Assembly: GCF_013522925.1 (NCBI RefSeq)
Contig: NZ_JAAMQU010000010.1
Span: 1-64,000 of the forward strand
Source of the DNA: Pseudomonas japonica
GTDB lineage: Bacteria > Pseudomonadota > Gammaproteobacteria > Pseudomonadales > Pseudomonadaceae
DNA: 64,000 bases
Reading direction: 5' to 3'
Shown: positions 54,154-62,559 of the stretch, piece by piece
Position numbering within the stretch: position 1 is the first letter of the stretch
Layout: each line of letters starts with the position of its first letter
Made by a program: the position numbers and the translations under genes
Notes under the pieces: generated by a model
Database searches by the model: none
Told to the model about the DNA's origin: nothing
What the model saw: the letters and a program-made list of their open reading frames with translations, nothing else

Positions 54154-55119
54154 GTGCACATTCGTCCACCTGATTTTGCAGACGCCGACACGGTCAATGC
54201 CGACGACCAGCTGAACATCCGCATCGCCTGGTATTACTACGTTACCGACATGACCCAGCAGCAGATTGCCGACCGCTTCGGCATTACCCGCGCGCGGGTC
54301 AACAAGGCCCTGGCCGCCAGCCGGGAAAACGGCGTAGTGCAGATCCGTATCAATTCCCCGCTGGCCAGTTGCGTGGCGCTGGAGCACCAACTTCAGGATC
54401 GCTATGGCCTGCAACGGGCTGTGGTGGTGCCCACGCCCGACGACCCGAGGATGATTTTCCGCGTACTGGGCGTAGGCGTAGCGCCGCGGGTTCAGGATCA
54501 TGTAGGCGAAGGCAGCATCGTGGCCGTGGGCTGGGGGCGTACGCTGCGCGAAGCTGTTCGCGAGCTGCAAGGCCGCGCATTGCCAGGGGTTACCGTGCTG
54601 TCGTTGCTGGGCGGGCTTCACTACGGCTCGGCGAACAATACCGTAGAGATTGCCTCCAGCCTGGCCGGGCTGTTCGGCGGCGAGTACTACTACCTCGCGG
54701 CGCCGGTGTTCGCCCCTTCCGAGCATTACCGCGACATGATCCTGGCTGAGGCCTCGGTGCAGGCCGTGCTGGGCAAGGCGAAGCAGGCCGACCTCGCGCT
54801 GCTCACCGTGGGCGACCTGACCGAGCGCTCGTTGATGCTGGAGCTGGGGCTGGTGAATCCCGAAGACGGCGACAGCCTCAAAGCTGCCGGGGCCGTGGGC
54901 GACCTGCTTGGCCGCTGGCTGAACGCCGACGGCGAGGAAGTGGATCACCCCCTCAACCGCCGCGCCGTGTCCATCGAGCTGGAAGACCTGCGCCGGATCA
55001 AGCACGTGGTGCTGGTGTCCGGCGGGCCGTACAAGGCTGAGATCATCCGCGCCGTGCTCAAGCGCGGCTTCGTGCATGAACTGGTGATCGACGAAGCGGC
55101 GGCGCAGGAGTTGTTGTAG
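54154..55119 (+). CDS. SorC-family sugar-binding transcriptional regulator
   Basis: A 321-residue regulator beginning at GTG 54154, with AAGGGA 7 bases upstream. The N-terminal helix-turn-helix reads YYYVTDMTQQQIADRFGITR, followed by ARVNKALAASRENG. The rest is the SorC/CggR effector domain related to sugar isomerases (VAVGWGRTLREAVREL, VLSLLGGLHYGSANNTVEIA, GGEYYYLAAPVF). It should sense a phosphorylated sugar or the polyol and control this operon, probably through the palindrome at 49820-49845. The kinase gene converges 9 bases after its stop. Confidence 0.88.
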   Translation: MHIRPPDFADADTVNADDQLNIRIAWYYYVTDMTQQQIADRFGITRARVNKALAASRENGVVQIRINSPLASCVALEHQLQDRYGLQRAVVVPTPDDPRMIFRVLGVGVAPRVQDHVGEGSIVAVGWGRTLREAVRELQGRALPGVTVLSLLGGLHYGSANNTVEIASSLAGLFGGEYYYLAAPVFAPSEHYRDMILAEASVQAVLGKAKQADLALLTVGDLTERSLMLELGLVNPEDGDSLKAAGAVGDLLGRWLNADGEEVDHPLNRRAVSIELEDLRRIKHVVLVSGGPYKAEIIRAVLKRGFVHELVIDEAAAQELL

Positions 55120-55128
55120 CCGCTGTCG

Positions 55129-56637
55129 CTACCTCCTGAGCCCCGCCAGCCGCGGATACAGCGGCCGCAGGGCGGGATAAAGGTCGCTGTACACCGCCAG
55201 CAGTTCAGCATGGAAGCCCCGCTCGGCCAAGGTGGGCATGAGGGTTTCGCCGCCCTGGGTCATGGCCGCCGCAGCGGAGGCGAAGTCCTCGTACCAGCCC
55301 GCACCCACGGCGGCGGCGATACCGGCGCCCAGGCTGGAGGCTTCCTGTGTGGTGGCCCGCACCACGGGCCGGTCGCAGATGTCAGCCACGATCTGACACC
55401 ACACACGGCTGGCCGCGCCACCGCCAATGGCCACGAACTGTTCCACCGTACCGCCAGTGGCCTGAAGCACAGCCCGGGTGGCCACCGCCTGCTCCAGGGC
55501 GATGCCTTCAAGCAGTGCGCGGTAAATCTCGCCACGGCCATGTTCCGGCCCCAGGCCCAGCAGGCAGCCCCGCGCCTGGGCATCCCACCACGGGTTCATC
55601 ACCCCATTCCAGTAGGGCAACAACAGCAACCCACCACTGCCTGGCGGGGCCTTCGCAGCTTCGGCTTCCAGCATCGGCAGGCAACTGGCTGGGTCCAGCC
55701 CGAAGAATTGCCGCACCAAGGTGTTTACCAACAACGTACCTGCACGCAGCGAAGTCTCCAGCACATAGCCCTGACGGTCGATCGCGCACATCGTTCGAAA
55801 CGCTGGGTCGACCGCTGGCGTTTCGCAGTACAGCCCCGACACCACGGCGGTACCAAGGTTGAGATAAGCGACGCCGGGGCGCACCATGCCAACCCCCAGG
55901 CCACCCGCCTGGCCATCGCCACCGCCCGCCACCACCGGTGTACCGGCTGGCACGCCGGTGGTGGCCGCTGCAACCGTACTCACTTCACCCAGCACCTTGC
56001 CCGGCGCCATGGCTTGAGCAAACACCTGCGCGGCCACCTTGCCAGGGAGGGCATCGAGCACTTCCTGCGCCCAGCAGTGCCCGGCAATGTCGAAGGCCCC
56101 GAAGGGGTCGGCGCTAGCCCAGCTGGTGGCGAATTCACCAGTGAGCTGGCGCACCAGCCAGGCGTGAGGGTCATACACGTGAGCAACCTGAGCGAACAGC
56201 TCCGGCTCGGCGCTGGCCATCCACGCCAGGCTGTAGATCGCCGGCGACCAGTCATAGGGTTTGCCGGTGAGCGCATGCAAGCGCTCACGCCCTACCCGCT
56301 CGGCCACACCAGCCACTTGATGCTGGCGGCGCTCGTCCAGCCACAACAGCGCCGGGCGCAGCAGGCGGTCATGGGCGTCTGTCACTGCCAGGGTTTCACG
56401 CTGGTTGACCACCGCCAGTGCCGCCACAGTGTGCCCGTTCAGTTGCGCCATCACGGCTTGAAGCGCCGCCTGGGCCGCCGCCCACCATTCATGCGGGCTT
56501 TGCTCATAGGCGCCCGGCATGGGCTGCTGCAGCGTGAGCGGTGCCCGTGCCTGGGCAACCAGGTTGCCCGTAGCGTCCCAGGCGATGGCCTTGCAGGTGG
56601 TTGTACTCAGATCGATGCCGATAACGACGTTGGCCAT
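55129..56637 (-). CDS. FGGY-family carbohydrate kinase (xylulokinase-like)
   Basis: A 502-residue sugar kinase of usual length. The phosphate-binding start is VIGIDLSTTTCKAIAWD. The substrate motifs include VNQRETLAV and LLWLDERR, and the ATP-side motif is VEQFVAIGGGAASRVW, followed by EASSLGAGIAAAVG. It resembles xylulokinases. With the neighbouring polyol dehydrogenase it would convert a ketose such as D-xylulose to its 5-phosphate. It lies 77 bases downstream of the E2 gene on the same strand, so it may share that transcript. Confidence 0.86.
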   Translation of the reverse strand: MANVVIGIDLSTTTCKAIAWDATGNLVAQARAPLTLQQPMPGAYEQSPHEWWAAAQAALQAVMAQLNGHTVAALAVVNQRETLAVTDAHDRLLRPALLWLDERRQHQVAGVAERVGRERLHALTGKPYDWSPAIYSLAWMASAEPELFAQVAHVYDPHAWLVRQLTGEFATSWASADPFGAFDIAGHCWAQEVLDALPGKVAAQVFAQAMAPGKVLGEVSTVAAATTGVPAGTPVVAGGGDGQAGGLGVGMVRPGVAYLNLGTAVVSGLYCETPAVDPAFRTMCAIDRQGYVLETSLRAGTLLVNTLVRQFFGLDPASCLPMLEAEAAKAPPGSGGLLLLPYWNGVMNPWWDAQARGCLLGLGPEHGRGEIYRALLEGIALEQAVATRAVLQATGGTVEQFVAIGGGAASRVWCQIVADICDRPVVRATTQEASSLGAGIAAAVGAGWYEDFASAAAAMTQGGETLMPTLAERGFHAELLAVYSDLYPALRPLYPRLAGLRR

Positions 56638-56714
56638 GGGCCGCCCCTGCGCTGGTTGTTATTTTTTGATAGCAACAGCCTAGCGCAACGCCGGGTACAC
56701 CACCGCGCCCGGCA

Positions 56715-57899
56715 TCAGCTTTCGGCTGGCCACCGTTCGAGTACCTGCACGAACCGCTTGAGCCAGGCGTTGGCCTGGCTGCCATCCAGCACGCGATGGT
56801 CGATGGTGAGGGTGACATAGGCGCGCGGCCGCACTTGCAGGGTGTCGATACCGTCCACCTCCTTGACCACCACCCGCTTCTCCAGCGCGCCAATCCCCAA
56901 AATCGCCGATTGCGGCTGGTTGATGATGATGGGCGTGGCCAGCAGTGTGCCGGCCACCCCATGGTTGGACAGCGTGAAGGTGCCTCCCTGAAGATCAGCG
57001 GCCCGCAGGCGACCTGCGCGCGCGGCCTCGGTCTGCTCCTGCAACCGCCGGGCGATACCCAGCAGCGAAAGCTCCTGCACCCGATGAACCACCGGCACCA
57101 CCAGGCCTTCATCACCCAGGGCAGTACCTACGCCGATGTTGATGTCTTCGAACAACTCCAGCTCATCGTCATGCCAACGACTGTTCACGGCCGGCGCGGC
57201 GGCCATGGCCTGGGCGGCAGCGGCGAGGAAATAGGCGGTGAAGGTGAGCGCACCGCGCTGCTCGGCGAACCGTGCCTTGTGCGCGTTGCGGTGGGCGATG
57301 ATGGCGCTGAAATCGGCTTCCACCATGGCTGTCACATGCGGAGCGGTGCTCACCGAGCGCTGCATGTGCTCGGCGATGGCCCTGCGCATGGGGCTGTGGG
57401 GTATGCGTGCTGCCACGCGGGGGCCCGAGCCTTCCATGGGCACAGGCGCCGGTGTCGTGGCACGCTGTTCCAGTACCGCCACCACATCAGCCCGGGTCAG
57501 CCGCCCGCCGCGCCCGGTGCCTCGGCCCTTGAGCTGTTCGGCGCTCAGGCCGTTGTCCGCCAGCAAACGGCGCACGGAAGGTGACAGCCGGGTCTCGACC
57601 GGGTCGGCGAGCGGTTCCGGGGCAGGCTGGGGTAACGTTGCCTGCAGCGGCCCCACGCTCACCCTGCCTAGCACGGCGCCGGGTTCGGCTGCCCCGCCTT
57701 CCTCCAGCACCACCTGCAAATGCCCGGCGCATGGCGCGCACACTTCCACCACCACCTTGTCGGTTTCCAGCTCCGCAACCGGCTCGTCCTGGCTCACCTC
57801 GGCGCCAGCGCCCTTGAGCCAGGTGCGCAGCACAGCGCGGGTACCTTCCTGCTGCAGGGGGGCAAGGATGTTCTGATGGTCCAGTGTCATGTCGTTCAT
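56715..57899 (-). CDS. Dihydrolipoamide acyltransferase (E2) of a 2-oxoacid dehydrogenase
   Basis: A 394-residue E2 starting at ATG 57899 (MNDMTLDHQNILAP), one base after the E1 stop. One lipoyl domain (about 1-80) has the lipoylated Lys in AELETDKVVVEV. A peripheral-subunit-binding domain (about 110-150) reads SPSVRRLLADNGL, and the catalytic domain (about 175-390) has the active site TIDHRVLDGSQ and the EDINIGVGTALGDEGLVVPV motif. It transfers an acyl group from E1 to CoA. The acyl substrate cannot be told from this. Confidence 0.9.
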   Translation of the reverse strand: MNDMTLDHQNILAPLQQEGTRAVLRTWLKGAGAEVSQDEPVAELETDKVVVEVCAPCAGHLQVVLEEGGAAEPGAVLGRVSVGPLQATLPQPAPEPLADPVETRLSPSVRRLLADNGLSAEQLKGRGTGRGGRLTRADVVAVLEQRATTPAPVPMEGSGPRVAARIPHSPMRRAIAEHMQRSVSTAPHVTAMVEADFSAIIAHRNAHKARFAEQRGALTFTAYFLAAAAQAMAAAPAVNSRWHDDELELFEDINIGVGTALGDEGLVVPVVHRVQELSLLGIARRLQEQTEAARAGRLRAADLQGGTFTLSNHGVAGTLLATPIIINQPQSAILGIGALEKRVVVKEVDGIDTLQVRPRAYVTLTIDHRVLDGSQANAWLKRFVQVLERWPAES

Positions 57900-57900
57900 C

Positions 57901-59979
57901 TCAAAACCCCAGCAGTTCATCGAGCTTTGCCTGGATGCCCGCCACCGACGGCAGCACCGCTTCGAGTAGCGTGGGGTGATGAGGGCTAGGGATGTCGGGC
58001 ATGGTCAACCGGGACACCGGCGCGTCGAGGTCCAGGAAGGCCTCGTCTGCCACCACCGCCGCCACTTCCGCGCCGAAGCCTGCGGTACCCAGGTCTTCAT
58101 GCACGATGAGGCAGCGGTGGGTCTTGCGCACCGAGGCCAGTACCGCTTCCCGGTCCCAGGGCATCAGCGTGCGCAGGTCCAGCAGGTCCACGGGCCGGCC
58201 TTGCGCGGCCGCTTCGCAGCGTTCCACCATTGCGCCCCAAGCCACCACGGTAATGCCATCGCTGCTGAGCACCTGACGGGCCTTGCCGAACGGCAGCGTG
58301 AAGTTGTCGCCAGGGTAGCAGCGGCGCGCCGAAGCCGCATCGAGCATGGCGCGGTGCTCAAAAAAGATCACCGGGTCGTTTCCGCGCAGCGCTGTGCGCA
58401 GCAGCCCTACGGCGTCCTCGGCGTTGGAGGGCACGGCCACCTTCCAGCCGGGGGAATGCACGAACTGCACTTCGTTGGTCTGGCTGTGCCAAGGGTCGCC
58501 GCATTTGAAGAAGCCACCAGCGATACGCACCACCATAGGCGCGGCGAAACGGTTATGGGTGCGCCAGCGCAAGGTGCCACAGTCGTTGAGCTGCTCCACG
58601 GCGGGGTCGGCGTACTTGCGAAACTGTATCTCGGGCACCGGTACCAGCCCCCCCAGCGCCATGCCCACGGCACGCCCGATGATGCCCTCCTCCGACAAGC
58701 TGGTGTCGAACACACGCTGCGCGCCGTGCTTTTCCTGCAGGCCCAGGGTTACCGCGTGCACGCCGCCCTTGGGGCCGATGTCTTCGCCGAACAGCACCAC
58801 CCGCGGGTTCACGGTCAGCTCGTGGTCCAGCGTGCGCCGGATCGCGGCCACCATGTTCAGGCGCTGCCCTTCGGGCTTGGGCGTGAGGCTGGTGGGCGGA
58901 GGTTGGTATCCCTCTGGCCATTGGCCGCCGCGCTGCTGCAAGGTGCCGTCGAAAAACACATGATCGGTCACCCGCGCGGGGTCGCTCAGGGGGCGAGCTT
59001 GCGCCTCTTCGCAGGCCTGCCGCACGGCTTGCGCGGCCTGCGCCTCCAGCTGGTCCCAGGCCGTGGCGCTGAGTTGGCTGGGTATCAGCAGCTCGCGCAG
59101 CCGGGGCAAGGGGTCGCGGGACCATTCGCGCTTGATCGTGGCCGCTGGCTTGTAGGCTTGGGTGTCCTGGAAGCTGTGGCCCTCCAGCCGGGGCACCGTC
59201 AGCCGCAGCAGGCAAGGGCCGCGACGGGAGCGCACATGCTCCACCGCCTCGGCGATCAACCGGGCGCACGGCTCCGGCTGGCTGCCGTCGCCTGATAGCA
59301 CGTGCAGGCCTTGGAAGCTGGCGAGGTTGCGGGCGATGTCGCCACCCGGCGTTTGAAAGGTCGAAGGTACGGAAATACCGAAGCCGTTGTCCTCGATGTA
59401 AAACAGCATCGGCAGTTGCTGGGTGGTAGCGATGGTGAGCGCGGACCAGAAACCATTGGTGGCCACCGAGCCATCGCCACCCAGCACCACGCTGATCGCA
59501 CGTTCGTGACCGGGCTGCTTGAGCACTTTGGTGCGGTATTCCAGCGCCTGCGCCCAGCCAGCGGTAGGCGTGTACTGGGCGCCTACTCCGCCGCACATGG
59601 GCAATGCCGTCACACCGCCGGGGTTGGGGTAGTTGAACACCACGCCGATGTCGCGCCCGTCCGAGTAGCCCCCGGCCCGCGCCATGGACGAGCCCAGCGC
59701 GTCGGCAAGTTCCACGCCCAGCGCCAGCAACAAAGGCCGCGAGCGGTAGTAACCACACGCGGCGTCGTGAGGGTCGGTGAGTTGCAGGCCCAGGAGGATC
59801 TGCGCCAGGTCATGGCCCCGCGCCGAAAACTGGTACAGCACCTTTTTCTCCGGCACCAGGTTTTTTTCTTCCAGCTCATCCAGCCCGCGTGACACCTTCA
59901 ACAGGTACGCCACACGGGCCCAGTCCGGGGTGGCAATAGCCAGGGGGGTGGCCAGCGCTTCGCTCTGTAATACCGTCAT
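57901..59979 (-). CDS. Fused alpha-beta E1 of a 2-oxoacid dehydrogenase
   Basis: A 692-residue thiamine-diphosphate enzyme. The N-terminal half is the E1-alpha part (SARGHDLAQILLGLQL, YYRSRPLLLALGVELA) with the cofactor motif GGDGSVATNGFWSALTIA. The C-terminal half, from about 365, is the E1-beta part (RVVLFGEDIGPKGGVHAVT, FDTSLSEEGIIGRAVGMALG). In most Proteobacteria alpha and beta of BKD- or acetoin-type E1 are separate genes, so the fusion is notable. Together with E2 it should decarboxylate a branched-chain or other 2-oxoacid. No E3 gene is present here. Confidence 0.9.
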   Translation of the reverse strand: MTVLQSEALATPLAIATPDWARVAYLLKVSRGLDELEEKNLVPEKKVLYQFSARGHDLAQILLGLQLTDPHDAACGYYRSRPLLLALGVELADALGSSMARAGGYSDGRDIGVVFNYPNPGGVTALPMCGGVGAQYTPTAGWAQALEYRTKVLKQPGHERAISVVLGGDGSVATNGFWSALTIATTQQLPMLFYIEDNGFGISVPSTFQTPGGDIARNLASFQGLHVLSGDGSQPEPCARLIAEAVEHVRSRRGPCLLRLTVPRLEGHSFQDTQAYKPAATIKREWSRDPLPRLRELLIPSQLSATAWDQLEAQAAQAVRQACEEAQARPLSDPARVTDHVFFDGTLQQRGGQWPEGYQPPPTSLTPKPEGQRLNMVAAIRRTLDHELTVNPRVVLFGEDIGPKGGVHAVTLGLQEKHGAQRVFDTSLSEEGIIGRAVGMALGGLVPVPEIQFRKYADPAVEQLNDCGTLRWRTHNRFAAPMVVRIAGGFFKCGDPWHSQTNEVQFVHSPGWKVAVPSNAEDAVGLLRTALRGNDPVIFFEHRAMLDAASARRCYPGDNFTLPFGKARQVLSSDGITVVAWGAMVERCEAAAQGRPVDLLDLRTLMPWDREAVLASVRKTHRCLIVHEDLGTAGFGAEVAAVVADEAFLDLDAPVSRLTMPDIPSPHHPTLLEAVLPSVAGIQAKLDELLGF

Positions 59980-59987
59980 CTTGTTAT

Positions 59988-60026
59988 TGTCCCTAGCGGT
60001 AAAGGCGTAAGCACATGCTAGGGACA
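59988..60026. promoter_or_regulatory. 10-bp inverted repeat between E1 gene and Lrp-type gene
   Basis: TGTCCCTAGC (59988-59997) and GCTAGGGACA (60017-60026) are perfect reverse complements with a 19-base spacer. The site sits in the divergent promoter of the E1-E2 operon and the Lrp-family regulator. Lrp-family dimers bind palindromes, so it is a good candidate operator; this is inference. Confidence 0.6.
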
Positions 60027-60076
60027 GCCGCGGAGAATAGGCTTTTTATTTTTCGCCGTTTAGGGCAGATTCGAGC

Positions 60077-60571
60077 ATGAACCTGTTCGCTGAGCCCTAT
60101 ATGAATAACAAACATCAGCCAGATCCGCATTCCATGAAAATCCTTGCCGCGCTGCAGGAAGATGGCCGCCTCTCGGTGCAAGACCTGGCCAACCGCATTG
60201 GGCTATCCACTACGCCTACATGGAAGCGGTTGAAGGCGCTGGAGCTGAGCGGGGCGATCCAGCGTTACACCGCAGTGATCGACCGGGCCCAGGTCGGCTT
60301 GGCCACTTGCGTGCTGGCGGAGATCAACCTGGCGCGCCACGTGGAAAACGTGGTGGAAGCCTTCGAGCAAGCCGTGCGCGAGTGCCCGGCTATCGTGGAG
60401 TGCTACAGCACCACCGGCCAGGCGGACTACGTGCTCAAGGTGGTCACGCCCGACATCGCCCGCTACGACGCCTTTTTGCACGAAGTGATCTTCAAGCTGC
60501 CCGGGGTGAATGACATCCGCTCGGCCGTGGTGCTGCGCGAGGTCAAAAGCCACGGTGCCCTGCCGGTATAA
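60077..60571 (+). CDS. Lrp/AsnC-family transcriptional regulator
   Basis: A 164-residue regulator (start ATG 60077; a second ATG at 60101 lacks a ribosome site). The helix-turn-helix reads LQEDGRLSVQDLANRIGLST, followed by TPTWKRLKALE. The RAM effector domain is present (ECYSTTGQADYVLKVVTPDI, ending SAVVLREVKSHGALPV). In relatives such as BkdR it activates or represses 2-oxoacid dehydrogenase operons in response to amino acids, which fits the divergent E1-E2 genes. Confidence 0.9.
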   Translation: MNLFAEPYMNNKHQPDPHSMKILAALQEDGRLSVQDLANRIGLSTTPTWKRLKALELSGAIQRYTAVIDRAQVGLATCVLAEINLARHVENVVEAFEQAVRECPAIVECYSTTGQADYVLKVVTPDIARYDAFLHEVIFKLPGVNDIRSAVVLREVKSHGALPV

Positions 60572-60583
60572 CGAGGCCCGAAG

Positions 60584-60907
60584 ATGACCACCTACCCTTC
60601 CACGCCAGACGGCCGTTACTTCGTGGTCAAGGGCCGCCTGTGGCGGTGCAGCAACCCGGCATTGCCCAAAGCGACCCGAGCCGAGTATGTGAAGGCACTG
60701 ATGAATGCGCGCCGGGCGGTAAAAACCGCCAAAGCCGCCGAGGATTGCGCCGCGCTGAAGCAAGCCCGCGAGCAGGTGAATGCGGCCAAGCTGGCCCTGG
60801 GCGAACGCGGCCCGGTGTGGTGGGACGACGGCGCCCCGGACTTCAACCGTTATCTGGTGAAGAACAGCCCCTATGCGCTGTGGTATGAGGCCGACTTCGG
60901 CCTGTAG
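60584..60907 (+). CDS. Small hypothetical protein, function unknown
   Basis: A 107-residue protein starting 12 bases after the Lrp-type stop, so possibly co-transcribed with it. It opens TPDGRYFVVKGRLWRCSNPA, has a charged helical middle (AEYVKALMNARRAVKTAKAA) and ends with WWDDGAPDFNRYLVKNSPYA. No signal peptide or membrane segment. I recall similar conserved proteins in Pseudomonas and Burkholderia without known function, and assign none. Confidence 0.65.
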   Translation: MTTYPSTPDGRYFVVKGRLWRCSNPALPKATRAEYVKALMNARRAVKTAKAAEDCAALKQAREQVNAAKLALGERGPVWWDDGAPDFNRYLVKNSPYALWYEADFGL

Positions 60908-60979
60908 CTGCATCGGCGGAGGGCGGAAACGTGGGTGTGAGAGCTCGGTTCGCCTTCCTACCTTCCCCAGCGCACATTC

Positions 60980-61051
60980 CCTGGCTACGCCAGGTCCCAC
61001 AGGGGTATTGCTCCAGCCCGCGCCAACCCTGAGTAGGCGAAGCCTGCGAAC
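60980..61051. repeat. REP-like intergenic palindromes
   Basis: CCTGGC and GCCAGG (60980-60994) form a 6-bp stem with a TAC loop. A further piece at 61033-61051 (GTAGGCGAAGCCTGCGAAC) is related, in reverse orientation, to the element at 4758-4783 (shared GTTCGCAGGCTT core). The intervening TCCCACAGGGG phrase is common in Pseudomonas REP-rich spacers. It separates the hypothetical gene from the convergent MFS gene. Confidence 0.5.
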
Positions 61052-61081
61052 AAAATAGATCATTCGACTCCCAGGCAAGGC

Positions 61082-62431
61082 CTATTCCCCAATCACCACC
61101 CGCTCGAACCGCCCCGCCAAGAGGGTATACGCCGCGATGCCGAACAGGCCGTGGGCCGCGACAAACCAGAGGGCAGTGTTGAACGAGCCGGTGGAGGCCA
61201 CGAAGAAGCCGATCACCACCGGGGTGACGATCCCGGCGATGTTGCCGATGCCGTTGAACACGCCCCCGCTCAGGCCCACCATGCCTTTGGGCGCGGTGTC
61301 GGACAGCACGGCCCAGCCTACAGCCGCCAGGCCTTTGCCGAAGAACGCCAGCGCCATGAGGGCGATCACCATCCAGTTGGCGTCCACGAAGTTGGCCGAG
61401 ACCAGGCTGGAAGCCAGCGCCATGCCCATCACGAACGGCGTTTTGCGTGCCCGGGAAGGATGCACACCCTTGCGGATCAGGTAGTCCGATACCACCCCAC
61501 CCAGCACCCCACCGGAGAAGCCGCAGATGGCCGGCAGCGCAGCCACCCAACCGGCTTCCATGATGGTCATGCCGCGGCCCTTGATCAGGTAGATCGGGAA
61601 CCAGGTGATAAAGAAGTAGGTGAGCGCGGTGATGCAGTATTGGCCCAGGTAGATGGCCCACAAGGTGCGACTGGTGAACAGCTGCTTCACCTCTTGCCAC
61701 TTGAGTTTGGGCTTTTGCTCGCGGCGGGTGGTTTCCAGGTCCACCAGGGCGCCGCCGTCACGCATGTAGCTCAGTTCAGCCTCGCTCAGGCGCGAATCGC
61801 TGAAGGGCTCGCGATACAGGGCGAACCAGAACACCGTGGCCACCAGCCCCAGGGCGCCCATCCACAGGAACACGTGCTCCCAGCCCCACGCGTGGGTGAG
61901 CCAGGCCATCAGCGGGGCGAACACGACCACCGCCATGTATTGGGCGGAGTTGAACAGCGCCGAGGCGGTACCGCGCTCGCTGGTAGGAAACCAGCATGAC
62001 ACGATGCGGTTGTTGGCCGGGAACGCAGGAGATTCCACCAGGCCGAGCATGAAGCGCATGCCGAACAGCGTCAGCGCCGCCATCGAACCTACCAGGCCGA
62101 TCCAGCCCACCGTCCCTTGCAACATGGTGAACAATGACCATAAGAACAGGCTGCACCCGTACACCCGCCGCGCGCCGAACTTGTCCAGCAGCCAGCCGCC
62201 CGGAATCTGCCCCAGCGCGTAGGCCCAGGCGAAGGCGGAGAAGATCATCCCAAGCATGATCGGGTCCAGGCCCAGGTCTTTCACCACACCGGTACCGGCG
62301 ATGGACATGGTGGCGCGGTCGGCGTAATTGAGCACGGTGACGAGGAAGATCAGCGCGAGGATCACGAAGCGGCGGCGGCCGACCCGTGCCTGGGCAATGG
62401 GTGCGGCCATTGAGGCGGTTCTGGCGGTCAT
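61082..62431 (-). CDS. MFS transporter, anion:cation symporter family (glucarate/phthalate type)
   Basis: A 449-residue inner-membrane carrier with twelve hydrophobic segments. Helix 1 holds FLVTVLNYADRATMSIAG, and loop 2-3 reads PGGWLLDKFGARRVYG, the MFS signature. The GLVESPAFPANNRIVSCWFP and SERGTASALFNSAQYM segments are characteristic of the GudP/GarP/ExuT group that takes up hexarates, hexuronates or related acids with protons. The divergent LysR gene is the probable regulator. The upstream leader carries a hairpin that could mask a Shine-Dalgarno-like sequence. Confidence 0.9.
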   Translation of the reverse strand: MTARTASMAAPIAQARVGRRRFVILALIFLVTVLNYADRATMSIAGTGVVKDLGLDPIMLGMIFSAFAWAYALGQIPGGWLLDKFGARRVYGCSLFLWSLFTMLQGTVGWIGLVGSMAALTLFGMRFMLGLVESPAFPANNRIVSCWFPTSERGTASALFNSAQYMAVVVFAPLMAWLTHAWGWEHVFLWMGALGLVATVFWFALYREPFSDSRLSEAELSYMRDGGALVDLETTRREQKPKLKWQEVKQLFTSRTLWAIYLGQYCITALTYFFITWFPIYLIKGRGMTIMEAGWVAALPAICGFSGGVLGGVVSDYLIRKGVHPSRARKTPFVMGMALASSLVSANFVDANWMVIALMALAFFGKGLAAVGWAVLSDTAPKGMVGLSGGVFNGIGNIAGIVTPVVIGFFVASTGSFNTALWFVAAHGLFGIAAYTLLAGRFERVVIGE

Positions 62432-62443
62432 GGCGGTCTCCGG

Positions 62444-62459
62444 CCTCCTTCAAAGGAGG
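62444..62459 (-). promoter_or_regulatory. Hairpin CCTCCTTTGAAGGAGG upstream of the MFS start codon
   Basis: Read on the minus strand, CCTCCT and AGGAGG pair perfectly around a TTGA loop, and the AGGAGG is an ideal ribosome-binding sequence 12 bases before the ATG at 62431. A second, weaker GGAG lies 6 bases from the ATG. The hairpin could hide the strong site and so make translation conditional. Confidence 0.5.
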
Positions 62460-62559
62460 TTTATTGTTGGAATCGGTGTAGCCCTGCAAGCCCAGCGTAG
62501 GAAACCCAGCCATGCGCGTCTAACATAGATACTGAATGGATCAATACAAGAATTGAATC

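Noticed and set aside
57976..59295. Long plus-strand open frame opposite the E1 gene
   Set aside because: It is antisense to a fully conserved thiamine-diphosphate E1; sequence is His/Gln/Arg-rich without family resemblance.
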